Part shown: in pieces, positions 16,197 through 25,262 of the stretch
Position numbering within the stretch: position 1 is the first letter of the stretch
How the letters are laid out: each line of letters opens with the position of its first letter
NCBI GenBank assembly: GCA_002238505.1
Contig: MPMM01000009.1
Location: 62,001 to 126,000 of the forward strand
Length of the DNA stretch: 64,000 bases
Source: SAR202 cluster bacterium bin22
GTDB lineage: Bacteria; Chloroflexota; Dehalococcoidia; Lucifugimonadales; UBA3495
Direction: 5' to 3'
Notes under the pieces: generated by a model
Seen by the model: only the letters and a program-made list of their open reading frames with translations
What the model was told of the DNA's origin: nothing
The model's database searches: none
Program-made: the position numbers and the translations under genes

Positions 16197-17348
16197 CTAG
16201 TCCTCGAGGGCGACACCGTCAACGAAGGGCTTGAGGGAGTGGCCGCATCGGACCTGAACCGCCACCCGGGTACCTACATCGTACTCGTCGGTGTGAGATA
16301 GAAGGCTGCGCACCGTTCCGCCACCATCCAGGGCGATCCAGTACAGGTAGAAGGCTCCCCGAAACTCGCGCTCTACAATGACGCCATTGCCGTCCTCTGA
16401 GGGGTGGCAATCGATGCAGTCGGGGCGAACCATGGCTTCCAGAACGCCTTCCCGCTCGACGTGGGACGGCCACTGGGTGGAGCCTATAGAGGTGGAGAAA
16501 GTATCGCCCTCCTGCCGGGCGGGTACGAAGTCCACCATGCCGATGAACTCGGCGACAAACTTGCTGCGCGGTTGGTGAAAGATCTCTGCCGGTGTTCCCT
16601 GCTGCTCAATGCTGCCCAGGTTCATAACGGCGATGCTGTCGCCCACGTACATGGCCTCATCCTGGTCGTGGGTCACGAAAACGGCGGTAATGCCGCTGGA
16701 ACGCAGGATGGCAACAACGTCGCGGCGGACCTGCTCGCGAAGTCCGGGGTCCAGGTTGGAGAAAGGTTCGTCCAGCAGGAGCAGTTCCGGGCGTGGCGCA
16801 AGGGCCCGGGCAAGGGCCACCCGCTGCTGCTGGCCACCGGACAGTTCGTAGGGCATACGCTGGGTCAGGCCTTCCAGTCCGGTCAGCTTCACAACGTCGG
16901 CCACGCGCTGGGAGGAGTCTTCACCCTTGGGCAATCCGTAGGCGATGTTCTGTTCCACGGTGAGATGGGGGAAAAGAGCGCCTTCCTGGAAAACCATGCC
17001 CACCCGGCGCTTTTCGGGGGGAGTGCTTCCGCCCTGATCGTAAACGGTCTCCGATGCCAGCCTGATGGAGCCCGCGTCTGGGTTGGAAAACCCGGCCATC
17101 AAGCGAAGGGCCGTGGTTTTGCCGCAACCGCTGGGGCCCAGCAGGGCCAGGATGCGACCCTGGGGGACCTGAACGCTGAAACCGTTAAGGACAACCACGC
17201 CATCGAACTGCTTGGTCAGGCCGGCGCACTCCAGCATAGGAGCTTCGTCAGGAGAAGCAAAATCCCAATCTGCGACTCCGCTGCCGGTACCTGTTGCATG
17301 TTCCGGGTCCTGGTGGGAAACCTTAGCTAGTCGGTCCCTGATTACCAA
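16197..17348 (-). CDS. fbpC: Ferric iron ABC transporter ATP-binding protein
   Basis: This 383-residue ABC ATPase energises iron(III) import. Walker A is GPSGCGKT (about residues 80-87), the signature is [15 protein letters not shown], Walker B is LLLLDEP and the H-loop is [12 protein letters not shown]-terminal regulatory TOBE-like region covers the last 110 residues. The TTG at 17348 is proposed as the start because GGAGG lies exactly 6 bases upstream; another TTG at 17378 is less well placed. The gene faces away from the binding protein and permease genes across a 741-bp divergent region, with its own promoter at 17424-17452. Confidence 0.9.
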   Translation of the reverse strand: MVIRDRLAKVSHQDPEHATGTGSGVADWDFASPDEAPMLECAGLTKQFDGVVVLNGFSVQVPQGRILALLGPSGCGKTTALRLMAGFSNPDAGSIRLASETVYDQGGSTPPEKRRVGMVFQEGALFPHLTVEQNIAYGLPKGEDSSQRVADVVKLTGLEGLTQRMPYELSGGQQQRVALARALAPRPELLLLDEPFSNLDPGLREQVRRDVVAILRSSGITAVFVTHDQDEAMYVGDSIAVMNLGSIEQQGTPAEIFHQPRSKFVAEFIGMVDFVPARQEGDTFSTSIGSTQWPSHVEREGVLEAMVRPDCIDCHPSEDGNGVIVEREFRGAFYLYWIALDGGGTVRSLLSHTDEYDVGTRVAVQVRCGHSLKPFVDGVALED

Positions 17349-17423
17349 AGACGGCCTCCGTGCCTTAAAGGGCTCCAACGACCTGCTGCAATTTACGTAT
17401 CAGCATTATTGCCCTGTCGGCAC

Positions 17424-17452
17424 ACTATACCCTTATCGTACGTTCTTTTCAA
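17424..17452 (-). promoter_or_regulatory. Promoter of the iron ABC ATPase gene
   Basis: On the minus strand TTGAAA (17447-17452), a 17-bp spacer and TATAGT (17424-17429) lie about 75 bp before the start codon. Confidence 0.7.
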
Positions 17453-17861
17453 CCTTTTAAGCCGACACAATAATAGGGGTTATGACAGACAAAAGCAATA
17501 GTTATTGCATATTGTTTAGCCAGAACATTCCGCAGTTCTTTCACGGAACACTACAGCAACCACGCCCCATGGGTCTCCAATACGGCGCCACCTCTATTAA
17601 CTGCAATTGTTGGCAATTTAACGTACGCCGCAACAGCTATAACCTTCCGGAAAATACCTGAGTTGGACGCTGCCAAATGGCGGTCTCACACGCAAGCCCT
17701 TACAACAAACCCTGGCCCTGGCAAGCGGATTTTATGCCGCGCCACGGTACAGAGTGGCAAAACCGCTGCATACAAAATTGGTCCGGAAACCCGTAATGTC
17801 TGCGCGTCTCCTGAACCAATACCACTGAACAACTCTCGTGCGTTTATTTGTGGAATAAGTG

Positions 17862-17890
17862 TTGACTTTAATTTTTTAGCCTGCTATATT
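17862..17890 (+). promoter_or_regulatory. Promoter of the iron-binding protein gene
   Basis: TTGACT (17862-17867), a 17-bp spacer and TATATT (17885-17890) predict transcription start near 17897. This leaves a leader of about 190 bases that includes the hairpin. Confidence 0.8.
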
Positions 17891-17958
17891 CTCTCAAAAT
17901 TACAGTGTGTATATTTATTAAGGAGTGATGTACATCTTTATGAGAAGAATATTGCCCG

Positions 17959-18012
17959 GCGTGTCCACTGCTTTTACCTGTCCTCCTCCCCGGGCAGGAG
18001 CAGTGGACACGC
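17959..18012 (+). promoter_or_regulatory. Leader hairpin with anti-Shine-Dalgarno loop
   Basis: GCGTGTCCACTGCT (17959-17972) pairs perfectly with AGCAGTGGACACGC (17999-18012). An inner CCTG/CAGG stem adds to it. The apical loop carries TCCTCCTCC, which is complementary to the AAGGAGGG ribosome-binding site of the iron-binding protein gene at 18077-18084. It lies inside the predicted transcript between promoter and gene. It could be a translational control element; an alternative is a simple structured leader. Confidence 0.6.
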
Positions 18013-18089
18013 GCCGTCATTGCCCAGATAAGAAGCACGGGCCGTGGCCGGTAATCTCAGGAATGTCTTTATTTACAAGGAGGGCACCC

Positions 18090-19157
18090 ATGTCGAGGTC
18101 TCACCATGCCGGCCGGAGCTACCTGGCTATAATACTGAGTGTTCTAATTGTTGCCATGCTGGCGACAGGCTGCGCCCGCGAGGTTGTCAAGGAGATGCCC
18201 GTTGAGGTAGTAGTCGAGAAGGAAGCGGACACCGGCAAGCTGGTGGTTTACTCCGGCCGCAGTGAGTCCCTGGTCGATAACATTATCAGTCAGTTCGCCG
18301 AAGCCACGGGAATAGATGTGGAGGTCAGGTACGCCAATACGGGTCAGCTGGCCGCGACCCTTCTGGAAGAGGGCGAGAATTCGCCGGCGGATATCTTCTT
18401 TGCTCAGGATCCCGGAGGGCTGGGAACAGTAGAGTCCCAGTTGGCCTCCCTGCAGGCCAGCGTCCTGCAAAAGGTGCCAGAGTGGGCGCAGTCGCCCAAC
18501 GGAAAATGGGTAGGCATTTCCGGTCGGGCTCGCACCGTGGTTTACAACTCGGAGAATCTTACCGAAGCAGACTTGCCGGACGATATGTTCGGGTTTACTG
18601 ACCCTGAGTGGAAGGACCGCATCGGCTGGGCGCCAACCAACGCTTCATTCCAGACCATGGTGACCGCCATGCGCTCCCAGTGGGGAGAGGAGCGGACCCG
18701 GCAATGGCTGGAAGGGGTCCAGGCCAACGACCCAAGGGTCTATCCCAAGAACACTCCCCAAGTGGCTGCGGCAGCCTCCGGGGAGATTGACGTGGGTTTT
18801 GTGAACCACTACTACCTCTTCCGCTTCCTGGCCGAGGAGGGAGAGGACTTCCCGGCCCGCAACTACCATCCACGGGCGGGTGGACCCGGGTCCATAGTAA
18901 TGGTTTCAGGCGCTGGTATCCTGAACACAGCCGATAACCCGGAAAACGCTGAAAGGTTCCTGCAGTTCATGCTGTCTCCGGTAGCCCAGCAATATTTTGC
19001 CGCGCAGACTTTCGAGTACCCCCTGGTAGATGGGGTAAACACCCAGCATGTGCTGGTAGCGCTGGACGAAATTGTTAAGCCGGACCTGACCGCCGGCGAC
19101 CTGACGGACCTGGCCGGAACTCAGGCTTTGTTGCAGGATACGGGAGTTCTGCCATAA
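18090..19157 (+). CDS. fbpA: Ferric iron ABC transporter substrate-binding lipoprotein
   Basis: This 355-residue protein begins with a signal peptide whose lipobox is LATGC, so it is a membrane-anchored lipoprotein on the outer face of the cell. A short charged linker is followed by LVVYSGRSESLVDNI, the start of the iron-binding fold. Tyrosine-rich segments such as GFVNHYYLFRFL match the metal site of FbpA/AfuA-type proteins. The ATG at 18090 is chosen because AAGGAGG precedes it at 6 bases and the lipoprotein signal starts there; an upstream in-frame GTG at 17925 would run through the leader hairpin. The permease gene follows 40 bp downstream. Confidence 0.92.
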   Translation: MSRSHHAGRSYLAIILSVLIVAMLATGCAREVVKEMPVEVVVEKEADTGKLVVYSGRSESLVDNIISQFAEATGIDVEVRYANTGQLAATLLEEGENSPADIFFAQDPGGLGTVESQLASLQASVLQKVPEWAQSPNGKWVGISGRARTVVYNSENLTEADLPDDMFGFTDPEWKDRIGWAPTNASFQTMVTAMRSQWGEERTRQWLEGVQANDPRVYPKNTPQVAAAASGEIDVGFVNHYYLFRFLAEEGEDFPARNYHPRAGGPGSIVMVSGAGILNTADNPENAERFLQFMLSPVAQQYFAAQTFEYPLVDGVNTQHVLVALDEIVKPDLTAGDLTDLAGTQALLQDTGVLP

Positions 19158-19197
19158 TGGGCTGACTGCCCTCTGAAATCGGGACTGAAACACGCCT

Positions 19198-20814
19198 TTG
19201 GCTGCACCAATTTTGAAATCCCTCGGCCCGGCCCTGCGCCGGGTCAGCTTCATAAATGGCCCTTCGCCGATTCTGTGGGTTCCGGCCCTGGCCATCGGTC
19301 TGTTGCTGTTGCTGTCCCCAGGTTACCTGGTGATCCGCTCCCTGGGAGCAGGCCAGGAATTCTGGGAGGCTTTGCTGCGGTGGCGAGTACTGGAACTGCT
19401 CCTCCGAACCCTGTTGCTGGTGGGCGCGGTTACCTTCGCATCGCTGGTGATAGCCGTGCCCCTGGCCTGGCTGACGGTGCGGTCCGACCTGCCCCTGGCA
19501 AGAATCTGGGGAGTGGTGGTAACTCTGCCCCTGGTTATTCCCAGCTACGTAGCCGGCTTCGCCGTGGTAGTGGCGCTGGGTCCGAGGGGCATGCTGCAGG
19601 GGTTCCTGGAAGGGCTGGTGGGGCTGGAACGACTGCCGGACATCAACGGCTTTCCCGGGGCAGCTCTTACGTTGACCCTCCTCAGCTATCCCTACGTTTT
19701 CCTGACGGTCCGTGCCGCCATTCTGAGGCTGGACCCCAGCCTGGAAGAGTCCTCCAGGGGACTTGGGTACAGCTGGCGGGCCACCTTCTGGCGGGTTTCG
19801 GTGCCCCTGCTGCGGCCGGCTATGGCCGCGGGAGGGTTGCTCGCAGGTCTTTATACCTTAAGCGATTTTGGGGCCGTTTCCCTGCTGCGCTACGAGACCT
19901 TCACCTGGGCGATTTTCATTCAGTACGAGTCGGCCCTGGACCGTACCCTGGGCGCCGCATTCTCGCTTGCCCTGGTGGCGCTGGCGCTGGCGTTCCTGCT
20001 GGGCGAGTATTTCTCCAGGGGAAGGACGCGCTACTATCGGGTGGACCAGGGGGTGGCCCGCCCCACCCAGACAGTGCCCCTGGGCCGGTGGAAATGGCCA
20101 AGCTTTGCGTTTTGTGGCCTCATTACCCTGGTATCCCTGGTTCTTCCCATGGCGGTTCTGGCCTACTGGGTAGTGAGGGGCGTAGCGGCGGGGGAACCTT
20201 TGCTTCTGCTGTGGGAGGCGGCGGGCAACTCTCTGCTGGTATCCGCCCTGGCTGCCGGGGTAGCGGTGCTGGCGGCATTTCCCATAGCCACCCTCGCGGT
20301 ACGCCATCCAGGGCCTTTGAGTTCCCTGCTGGAGCGCATAACCTACGTGGGGTTTGCCCTGCCCGGCATTGCGGTGGCGCTGGGCCTGGTCTTCTTTGGA
20401 GCCAACTTTGCCAGATTCCTTTACCAGAATCTGACCCTGTTGATTTTCGCCTACGTGGTGCTGTTCCTGCCTGCCGCCGTCGGGTCCATCAGGTCGTCGG
20501 TCCTGCAGGTCAACCCCCGGGTGGAGGACGCGGCCCGCAGCCTGGGCCGGACACCTCCCCAGGTATTCGCCTCCATCACCCTGCCGCTGGTGAGACCCGG
20601 ACTGCTTTCGGGGGCGGCCCTGGTGTTCCTGCTGACGATGAAGGAACTGCCGGCCACGCTGATCCTGCGGCCCACTGGCTTTCCCACCCTGGCCACATCG
20701 ATATGGAGCGCCGCCTCGGAGGCTTTCTTTGCCCAGGCGGCGGCCCCCGCCCTGCTGCTGGTTCTGGCCTCTTCCGTGCCCCTGGCATTCCTGATGCTGC
20801 GGGGACGCCAGTAG
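19198..20814 (+). CDS. fbpB: Ferric iron ABC transporter permease (two fused halves)
   Basis: This 538-residue integral membrane protein contains two homologous permease halves of the ABC iron type, as in FbpB. The N-terminal half carries the EAA-like loop EESSRGLGYSWRATFWRVSVPLL (about residues 182-204), and the C-terminal half repeats it as VEDAARSLGRTPPQVFASITLPL near residue 443. About 12 transmembrane helices are expected. The only in-frame start is TTG at 19198, with no good ribosome-binding site; translation may be coupled to the binding protein gene 40 bp upstream. The ATPase is encoded divergently. A hairpin downstream (20837-20874) may end the operon. Confidence 0.92.
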   Translation: MAAPILKSLGPALRRVSFINGPSPILWVPALAIGLLLLLSPGYLVIRSLGAGQEFWEALLRWRVLELLLRTLLLVGAVTFASLVIAVPLAWLTVRSDLPLARIWGVVVTLPLVIPSYVAGFAVVVALGPRGMLQGFLEGLVGLERLPDINGFPGAALTLTLLSYPYVFLTVRAAILRLDPSLEESSRGLGYSWRATFWRVSVPLLRPAMAAGGLLAGLYTLSDFGAVSLLRYETFTWAIFIQYESALDRTLGAAFSLALVALALAFLLGEYFSRGRTRYYRVDQGVARPTQTVPLGRWKWPSFAFCGLITLVSLVLPMAVLAYWVVRGVAAGEPLLLLWEAAGNSLLVSALAAGVAVLAAFPIATLAVRHPGPLSSLLERITYVGFALPGIAVALGLVFFGANFARFLYQNLTLLIFAYVVLFLPAAVGSIRSSVLQVNPRVEDAARSLGRTPPQVFASITLPLVRPGLLSGAALVFLLTMKELPATLILRPTGFPTLATSIWSAASEAFFAQAAAPALLLVLASSVPLAFLMLRGRQ

Positions 20815-20836
20815 TTTGTCCCCGCCAGGAATAGTT

Positions 20837-20880
20837 CCGCCCCGCACCTCCACTTCGAGAGAGATACGGGGCGGTATTTG
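20837..20880 (+). terminator. Possible terminator of the iron transport operon
   Basis: CCGCCCCG (20837-20844) pairs with CGGGGCGG (20867-20874) across a 22-base loop, and TATTTGTT follows. The large loop and interrupted T-tract make it weak. Confidence 0.4.
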
Positions 20881-20980
20881 TTCCCTGAGTCGCCGTATTG
20901 CCGGCGCAGTCGAGGGCTGGCTGGGTAATCCTTGAATAACGGCTCAACGGCCCTGCCTTGGCTCCAACAGTAGCATCCTG

Positions 20981-22195
20981 CTAGATGGTCAGTTCGAGGA
21001 TGTAGAGTCCACCCTTCAGGCGGTCCACCACGTACATAATTCCGTTTTCGTCCACGTACACGTCGTTGATGCCGTTGGACGGGGCGCCGTCGGGTATCTC
21101 CGGCACGAAGTAGGCAACCTCTTCAGGACGGAAGGGGTCGCTGGTGTCGTAAACCCGCACGCCGGCATTGAACAGGGTGGCGAAAATCAGGTTGTCCGAG
21201 AAGAAGCAGGTCGAACCGGGCTGATTCTCGTAAACGTTGTGGGCGCCGAACCGGCCGGGGCGATTGAAGTAGTCGTCCGTATCCGGCATGGGCAGGGTGC
21301 TGATGATAATGGGGTTGGTCTCGTCCCGGATGTCCATCATCCACATCAGCTTGGGGTAGTCCTCGCCGCCCAGCCGCACTGCCTCCTGGGTTACCAGCAT
21401 CAGGTCGCGGTTAAACAGGGGCAGGACCGTGTGGGTAAAGCCCGGGAATGGCGGGGCGTAGTTGATGTGGCTGACCATCTTCGGGTTGGACTTGTCCTCG
21501 ATGTCCAGGATAACCACGCCGGAGTCCATATAGGCGCAATAGGCCCGGTCGGGGCGCTCGGGATAGACGTTGCCGTTGTGCAGGCGGTGTCCGGCGTCGA
21601 ACTGGGGATGGCGGGCCGGCATGGGGTCGGAGTCGCCTTCACGGGTGCCCGGGAACCACCAGCGGCCCGCCTCCTGCGGAGAAGTCGGGTCGGAGACGTC
21701 CACTATCATGTAGAACTGGTCGTCCTTCTGGTTGCGGGGCTGGAAGTCGGCGGCGCCGGTGGACAGATGGGCATAGTTGCCCTCGACCCACCAGAGGCAG
21801 TGGCAGCCGCGGGAGTACTCGCCGCCCAGGTCCATGAAGCCGATCTGGCGGGGTTCCTCGGGGTTGCTGATGTTGTACACGCCCATGCCCGTACCCGGCT
21901 GCCCGGGTTCCAGGGACTGGTAGGCCACCAGCATGGTGTCGTCCACGATGGACAGGGAGTTGGAGCGCAGGTGGCCGTAGGCCAGTTCCGTCTGGGCCAG
22001 CAGGCGGGGATTGGCAATGTCGGTAACGTCCACGCTGGTGATGTCCTTGGGGGCGCTCTCGTGGGCCATGTAGAGGACGCGGCGGCCGTCCGATGTCACG
22101 TGCAGGTGGACGCCCTCACCAATGTTCCCGTAGCCGTTCAGGTCATGGTGGGAGATTAGCCGCATGTTCCTGATTTCCTGCGTTTGTGTCGCCAT
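20981..22195 (-). CDS. LVIVD-repeat beta-propeller-like protein
   Basis: This 404-residue protein has repeated segments of the LVIVD type, each ending in a strand like VYDTSDP or DVTDIANPRLL, for example ITSVDVTDIANPRLLAQ, GVYNISNPEEPRQIGF, VDVSDPTSPQEAG and RVYDTSDPFRPEEV. Such repeats form beta-propeller-like structures in extracellular or periplasmic proteins, but no signal peptide is visible here. The start ATG at 22195 has GGAGG before it and is preferred over an in-frame start 147 bases upstream. Several His and Asp residues (SHHDLNGYGNIGEGVHLHV) sit near the N-terminus. The substrate is unknown. Confidence 0.82.
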   Translation of the reverse strand: MATQTQEIRNMRLISHHDLNGYGNIGEGVHLHVTSDGRRVLYMAHESAPKDITSVDVTDIANPRLLAQTELAYGHLRSNSLSIVDDTMLVAYQSLEPGQPGTGMGVYNISNPEEPRQIGFMDLGGEYSRGCHCLWWVEGNYAHLSTGAADFQPRNQKDDQFYMIVDVSDPTSPQEAGRWWFPGTREGDSDPMPARHPQFDAGHRLHNGNVYPERPDRAYCAYMDSGVVILDIEDKSNPKMVSHINYAPPFPGFTHTVLPLFNRDLMLVTQEAVRLGGEDYPKLMWMMDIRDETNPIIISTLPMPDTDDYFNRPGRFGAHNVYENQPGSTCFFSDNLIFATLFNAGVRVYDTSDPFRPEEVAYFVPEIPDGAPSNGINDVYVDENGIMYVVDRLKGGLYILELTI

Positions 22196-22427
22196 TATTC
22201 CTCCGTATTTCTCAATTACACCTGGGTAATTCCGAAGCATCACCACAGTCGTGAAACAATGCTCCTGTTCGGGGGGAGCAGGGGGATTGGGAATCGAGCC
22301 CTTTGCTCCAGGAATCTGCAGCAGGGATGATACCACAGACACTAAAAGCTGGCCCCCCGGGGATGCCCCGGGAGGCCATTATGCCGCTTTTAGACCCTGC
22401 GCATCAGGGTTTGGCCGTGGGTTCAGC

Positions 22428-24329
22428 TTACTGGGCAGCCTTCAACAGATCCCAGTGGCTGGTCTTGGAACCGGCAGTACCGGGGAATGTCCAGCTTTCC
22501 ACGACATTAGGATTGAATGTTACCTGCAGTGTGAACCAGAAGAAGGGGATATCGGCAAAGTTGTAGAACTTGTCGTTGCCCACTTCCAGCAGCAACTCAT
22601 TAATTCGGTCGTTGTCAACTTCCTGGAGACCCTGGAACTCGGCGTAGTTCTTCTCAATTACCGGAGAGAAGTAGCCAGGACCGCCGTTGTAGCCGCCAGG
22701 AGCTTCGGGATTTGCATTGCCGACAGTTGACCAGCTGCGCAGGCGGTTGGTCAGGGAGCGCATGGTGATTACGTTGCCCCAACCGCCCTTCTTTATGAAG
22801 TCGCCCTTGGATCGATATTCCCCTCGAACGGTTCCCCATTCGCTGTCGAGCAGGGTTACATCAATACCGATGGGCTGCCAGAAGTTAATCAGGGCTTCCA
22901 GCATTACCGCCGTTTCCGGTTCGTCGGACGAGAAGTAATTGTAGGAAGTGAAGGGCATCGGGTTCTCGGTGCTGTAGCCGGCCTGGGCCATCAAGGCCTT
23001 GGCTGCCTCAGGATCGTAGCCATACTGTTCTTCCCAATCCGCTTCCCACTGTTCGTTCCATACGCCTAGAACCGGGTGGAACTGGGTCAGGAGCATAAGG
23101 CTTCCCTGGCCCTTGAGGACGTGCTCGAGCATCGCGTCCCGGTCAATAGCCTTGTTCATGGCCTGGCGGATAATCTTGCCGTGCTCGGGGCTGGCCCAGG
23201 GTATGGTGGGATCGTAGGATGTGTCACCGTCAAGATAATACTGGCCACCCAGGAACATGGTCAGGTAGTGGGTGGGAGCGCCGGCCTCGGCATTTTCCAT
23301 GCCGTTCCGCGCAGCTTCCAGCTGCAACTCCCGGGACAGGGCGGCGATGTGGATTTCTTCGGTCAGCAAGGCAGCCAACCGGGTAAGGTCTTCGCGAACC
23401 CAGCGCAGTTCCACTTCCTGGAAGTCCGGGTTCTCACCCCGCCAGTGGGGCTGAGGGGCCTTCTCGAACCAGATGTTCTGGCCATCTGTCCTGCCGCCAT
23501 ACATATACGAGCCGGTGCCAGCGGGCTTTTCGTCGAAACCGTCGACGCCCACTTCATCGAACTGGCTCTTGCTCAGCATCATAATTTCGCCGCCGCCAAA
23601 GCCGCGAGACAAGATAGCCGGTGTATCAAGAGCTATGGAGGGGAAAACCAGCTTTACGGTGTAGTCGTCCACCGCCTCATAAGTCGTGTCATCGAAGAAT
23701 GAGGCCGCAGATACCTGGGAGTCGTCGCCCAGGATGCGATCAAAGGACGCTATCACGTCTGCAGAAGTGAACTCTCCCCAATCAAAATGGAAGGGGACAC
23801 CTTCCTCAAGGTACAGGGTCCATTCCCTGCCATCCGGGCTGGATTCCCAGCTCTTGGCCAGACGGGGGATGCGTGCGTTGGTTACCGAGTCAATCCCTAT
23901 CAGAGTTTCGGAGTAGGGGTCAAACTGGTAGTAGGAGGGGCGGCCGACAGTCCAGTGCCGGTTGGTCTCCTGCACTTCGCCCAGGGCGTATATCACCCGG
24001 TCCACCTTGGTTTCCACCGGACCGGCGCTAACGGGTATGGGCGTAGGAGTGGCGATAACCGTCCTTTCAACAACGGTTTCCTTGGGTACTTCCTTGACTA
24101 CCTCGACTTCCTTGAGTACCTCGACTTCCCTGACAATCTCTTTTTCTACTTCGACAGGGACTTCTACCTCGCGGACGACCTCTTTTTCTACTTCAACAGG
24201 GACTTCTACCTCGCGGACAACCTCCCTGACCTCGGGAGCGGAACTGCCGCAGGCCACCACGAAGGCGAGCACACTAATTAAAGCACCAGCTAATAGTGCG
24301 CGGGGTCCCTTTTTCGACCAAAAACCCAT
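22428..24329 (-). CDS. Peptide ABC transporter substrate-binding lipoprotein
   Basis: This 633-residue protein belongs to the SBP_bac_5 family that feeds oligopeptide or nickel-type ABC importers. Its lipobox is FVVACG near residue 26. The linker is a run of REVEVPVEVEKE-like units (about residues 33-75), typical of Chloroflexota binding proteins and perhaps a spacer to the cell surface. The binding domain follows, with DPYSETLIGIDSV, PDGREWTLYLEEGVPFHF and a C-terminal WDLLKAAQ. The ATG at 24329 has GGAGG upstream. A decayed second copy of its C-terminus lies at 24613-25006, followed by divergent permease genes. The solute is unknown. Confidence 0.92.
   Translation of the reverse strand: MGFWSKKGPRALLAGALISVLAFVVACGSSAPEVREVVREVEVPVEVEKEVVREVEVPVEVEKEIVREVEVLKEVEVVKEVPKETVVERTVIATPTPIPVSAGPVETKVDRVIYALGEVQETNRHWTVGRPSYYQFDPYSETLIGIDSVTNARIPRLAKSWESSPDGREWTLYLEEGVPFHFDWGEFTSADVIASFDRILGDDSQVSAASFFDDTTYEAVDDYTVKLVFPSIALDTPAILSRGFGGGEIMMLSKSQFDEVGVDGFDEKPAGTGSYMYGGRTDGQNIWFEKAPQPHWRGENPDFQEVELRWVREDLTRLAALLTEEIHIAALSRELQLEAARNGMENAEAGAPTHYLTMFLGGQYYLDGDTSYDPTIPWASPEHGKIIRQAMNKAIDRDAMLEHVLKGQGSLMLLTQFHPVLGVWNEQWEADWEEQYGYDPEAAKALMAQAGYSTENPMPFTSYNYFSSDEPETAVMLEALINFWQPIGIDVTLLDSEWGTVRGEYRSKGDFIKKGGWGNVITMRSLTNRLRSWSTVGNANPEAPGGYNGGPGYFSPVIEKNYAEFQGLQEVDNDRINELLLEVGNDKFYNFADIPFFWFTLQVTFNPNVVESWTFPGTAGSKTSHWDLLKAAQ
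24080..24235. repeat. Coding tandem repeat for the Val/Glu linker
   Basis: The sequence here repeats units of about 33-57 bases encoding REVEVPVEVEKE-type peptides on the minus strand. Two long identical pieces (for example CTCTTTTTCTACTTC) recur, so it is prone to slippage. Confidence 0.7.
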
Positions 24330-24412
24330 ATTAAAATTACCTCCCCAATTCTTAACTTGGGATACAAGCCTCCGGAAGGCAAGAACGCCTTGTCCTCCCG
24401 GAAATCTGACCG

Positions 24413-24442
24413 AGTATATCCCTCTATTTTTCAGGGTTTCAA
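24413..24442 (-). promoter_or_regulatory. Candidate promoter of the peptide-binding lipoprotein gene
   Basis: On the minus strand TTGAAA (24437-24442), an 18-bp spacer and TATACT (24413-24418) lie about 85 bp before the start codon at 24329. Confidence 0.55.
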
Positions 24443-24612
24443 TAGGCAATATTCATCTATATCTGGCGTAATAATGAATGCAATCATCTATATACGAGGA
24501 TCAGTAGCGAAGTGAACTGTATAAACAGACGGCTTTCTCGCATAATTCAGTAAGACATCTGTGATCTATAGCGGTAGGGCGATCTTGCAGAGCGCCGTTT
24601 GCGCGAATATCG

Positions 24613-25006
24613 CTACTGGGCTCCCTTCAACAAATCCCAGTGACCGGTCCTGGATGAAAGATGCCAGGGAAGCTCCACTTCTCCACCACCTCAGTGTTGT
24701 ACATGACCATCAAGCGAAACCGAAGAAGGGAATGTCGGCAAAGCGGTAGAACGGGTCGTCGCCAATCTCCCGGATCAACCGGTCTATGACCGCGCGGTCA
24801 ACTGTCTCCAGGCCGATGTAATTCAGGTATTTCTGGCAATTCTGGTCCTGGCGGTCGGTCTCGTAACCTTCGCCGTTACCGGTTGCGGCAAAGCTCCACA
24901 CCGGAATGCGGGTGGTCAGGGACCGCATGGCGATAACGTTGCCCCATCCGCCCTTCTTGATGAAGTCGCCCCTGGCCCGGTGTTTCTCTTGCCATTGGTA
25001 CATTCT
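24613..25006 (-). pseudogene. Remnant C-terminus of a second peptide-binding protein gene
   Basis: The minus strand encodes RGDFIKKGGWGNVIAMRSLT and DRLIREIGDDPFYRFADIPFF, close to the C-terminal part of the intact binding protein downstream. After FFGFA the frame breaks, but another frame continues with MYNTEVVEKWSFPG and then GHWDLLKGAQ and a stop at 24613, mirroring the paralog end WDLLKAAQ. At least two frameshifts and loss of the N-terminal two-thirds show that it is a decayed duplicate. The 5' part of the matching frame beyond about 25006 shows no similarity. Confidence 0.8.
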
Positions 25007-25107
25007 GAATGCAAAGCAAATCTCGGTGCCCTCTTGCGAAAAAGCGCGTCGAAAGGGCTCTGGCAGTTTTGCAGTGGGGCGGGCGATACGAAGAGGAATA
25101 CCGAGTA

Positions 25108-25136
25108 TTGACATACCCATATGGGTAGAATATATT
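25108..25136 (+). promoter_or_regulatory. Promoter of dppB-like gene with a palindrome in the spacer
   Basis: TTGACA (25108-25113), a 17-bp spacer and TATATT (25131-25136) form a near-consensus promoter. The spacer contains the perfect 14-bp palindrome TACCCATATGGGTA (25114-25127), which would place a dimeric regulator between the two boxes. Confidence 0.75.
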
Positions 25137-25147
25137 GCCTAAACGCT

Positions 25148-25188
25148 AAGGCCAGGCGGGATTGGTGACTCTTGGCCTTTTTGTCTTG
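25148..25188 (+). terminator. Possible early terminator or attenuator before dppB
   Basis: AAGGCCA (25148-25154) pairs with TGGCCTT (25173-25179) and a T-rich run (TTTTTGTCTT) follows. It lies between the promoter and the dppB start at 25263, so it could attenuate the operon. Confidence 0.5.
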
Positions 25189-25262
25189 TGTTCTTTCTAA
25201 TAGCCAGATCGGGGGTTTACAGGTAGTAGCTTACCCGACCTGAAGCCCTCAGGAAAAGCAAT

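Larger units (their letters stand above)
17349..18089. other. Divergent control region of the iron transport genes
   Basis: This region contains a minus-strand promoter (17424-17452), a plus-strand promoter (17862-17890) and a long hairpin in the plus-strand leader (17959-18012). No perfect DtxR or Fur box was found by eye, although TTTTTTAGCCTGCTATATT covering the plus -10 has a TAGC..GCTA core that could be a degenerate site. Confidence 0.6.

Noticed and set aside
16404-17330. A 308-residue plus-strand frame opposite the iron ATPase
   Set aside because: The minus-strand ATPase has all ABC motifs, and the plus-strand frame is its antisense shadow.
19275-20834. A 519-residue open frame overlapping the iron permease
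   Set aside because: It is a shadow in another frame; the permease frame has conserved EAA loops and the shadow is Gly/Pro/Arg-rich.
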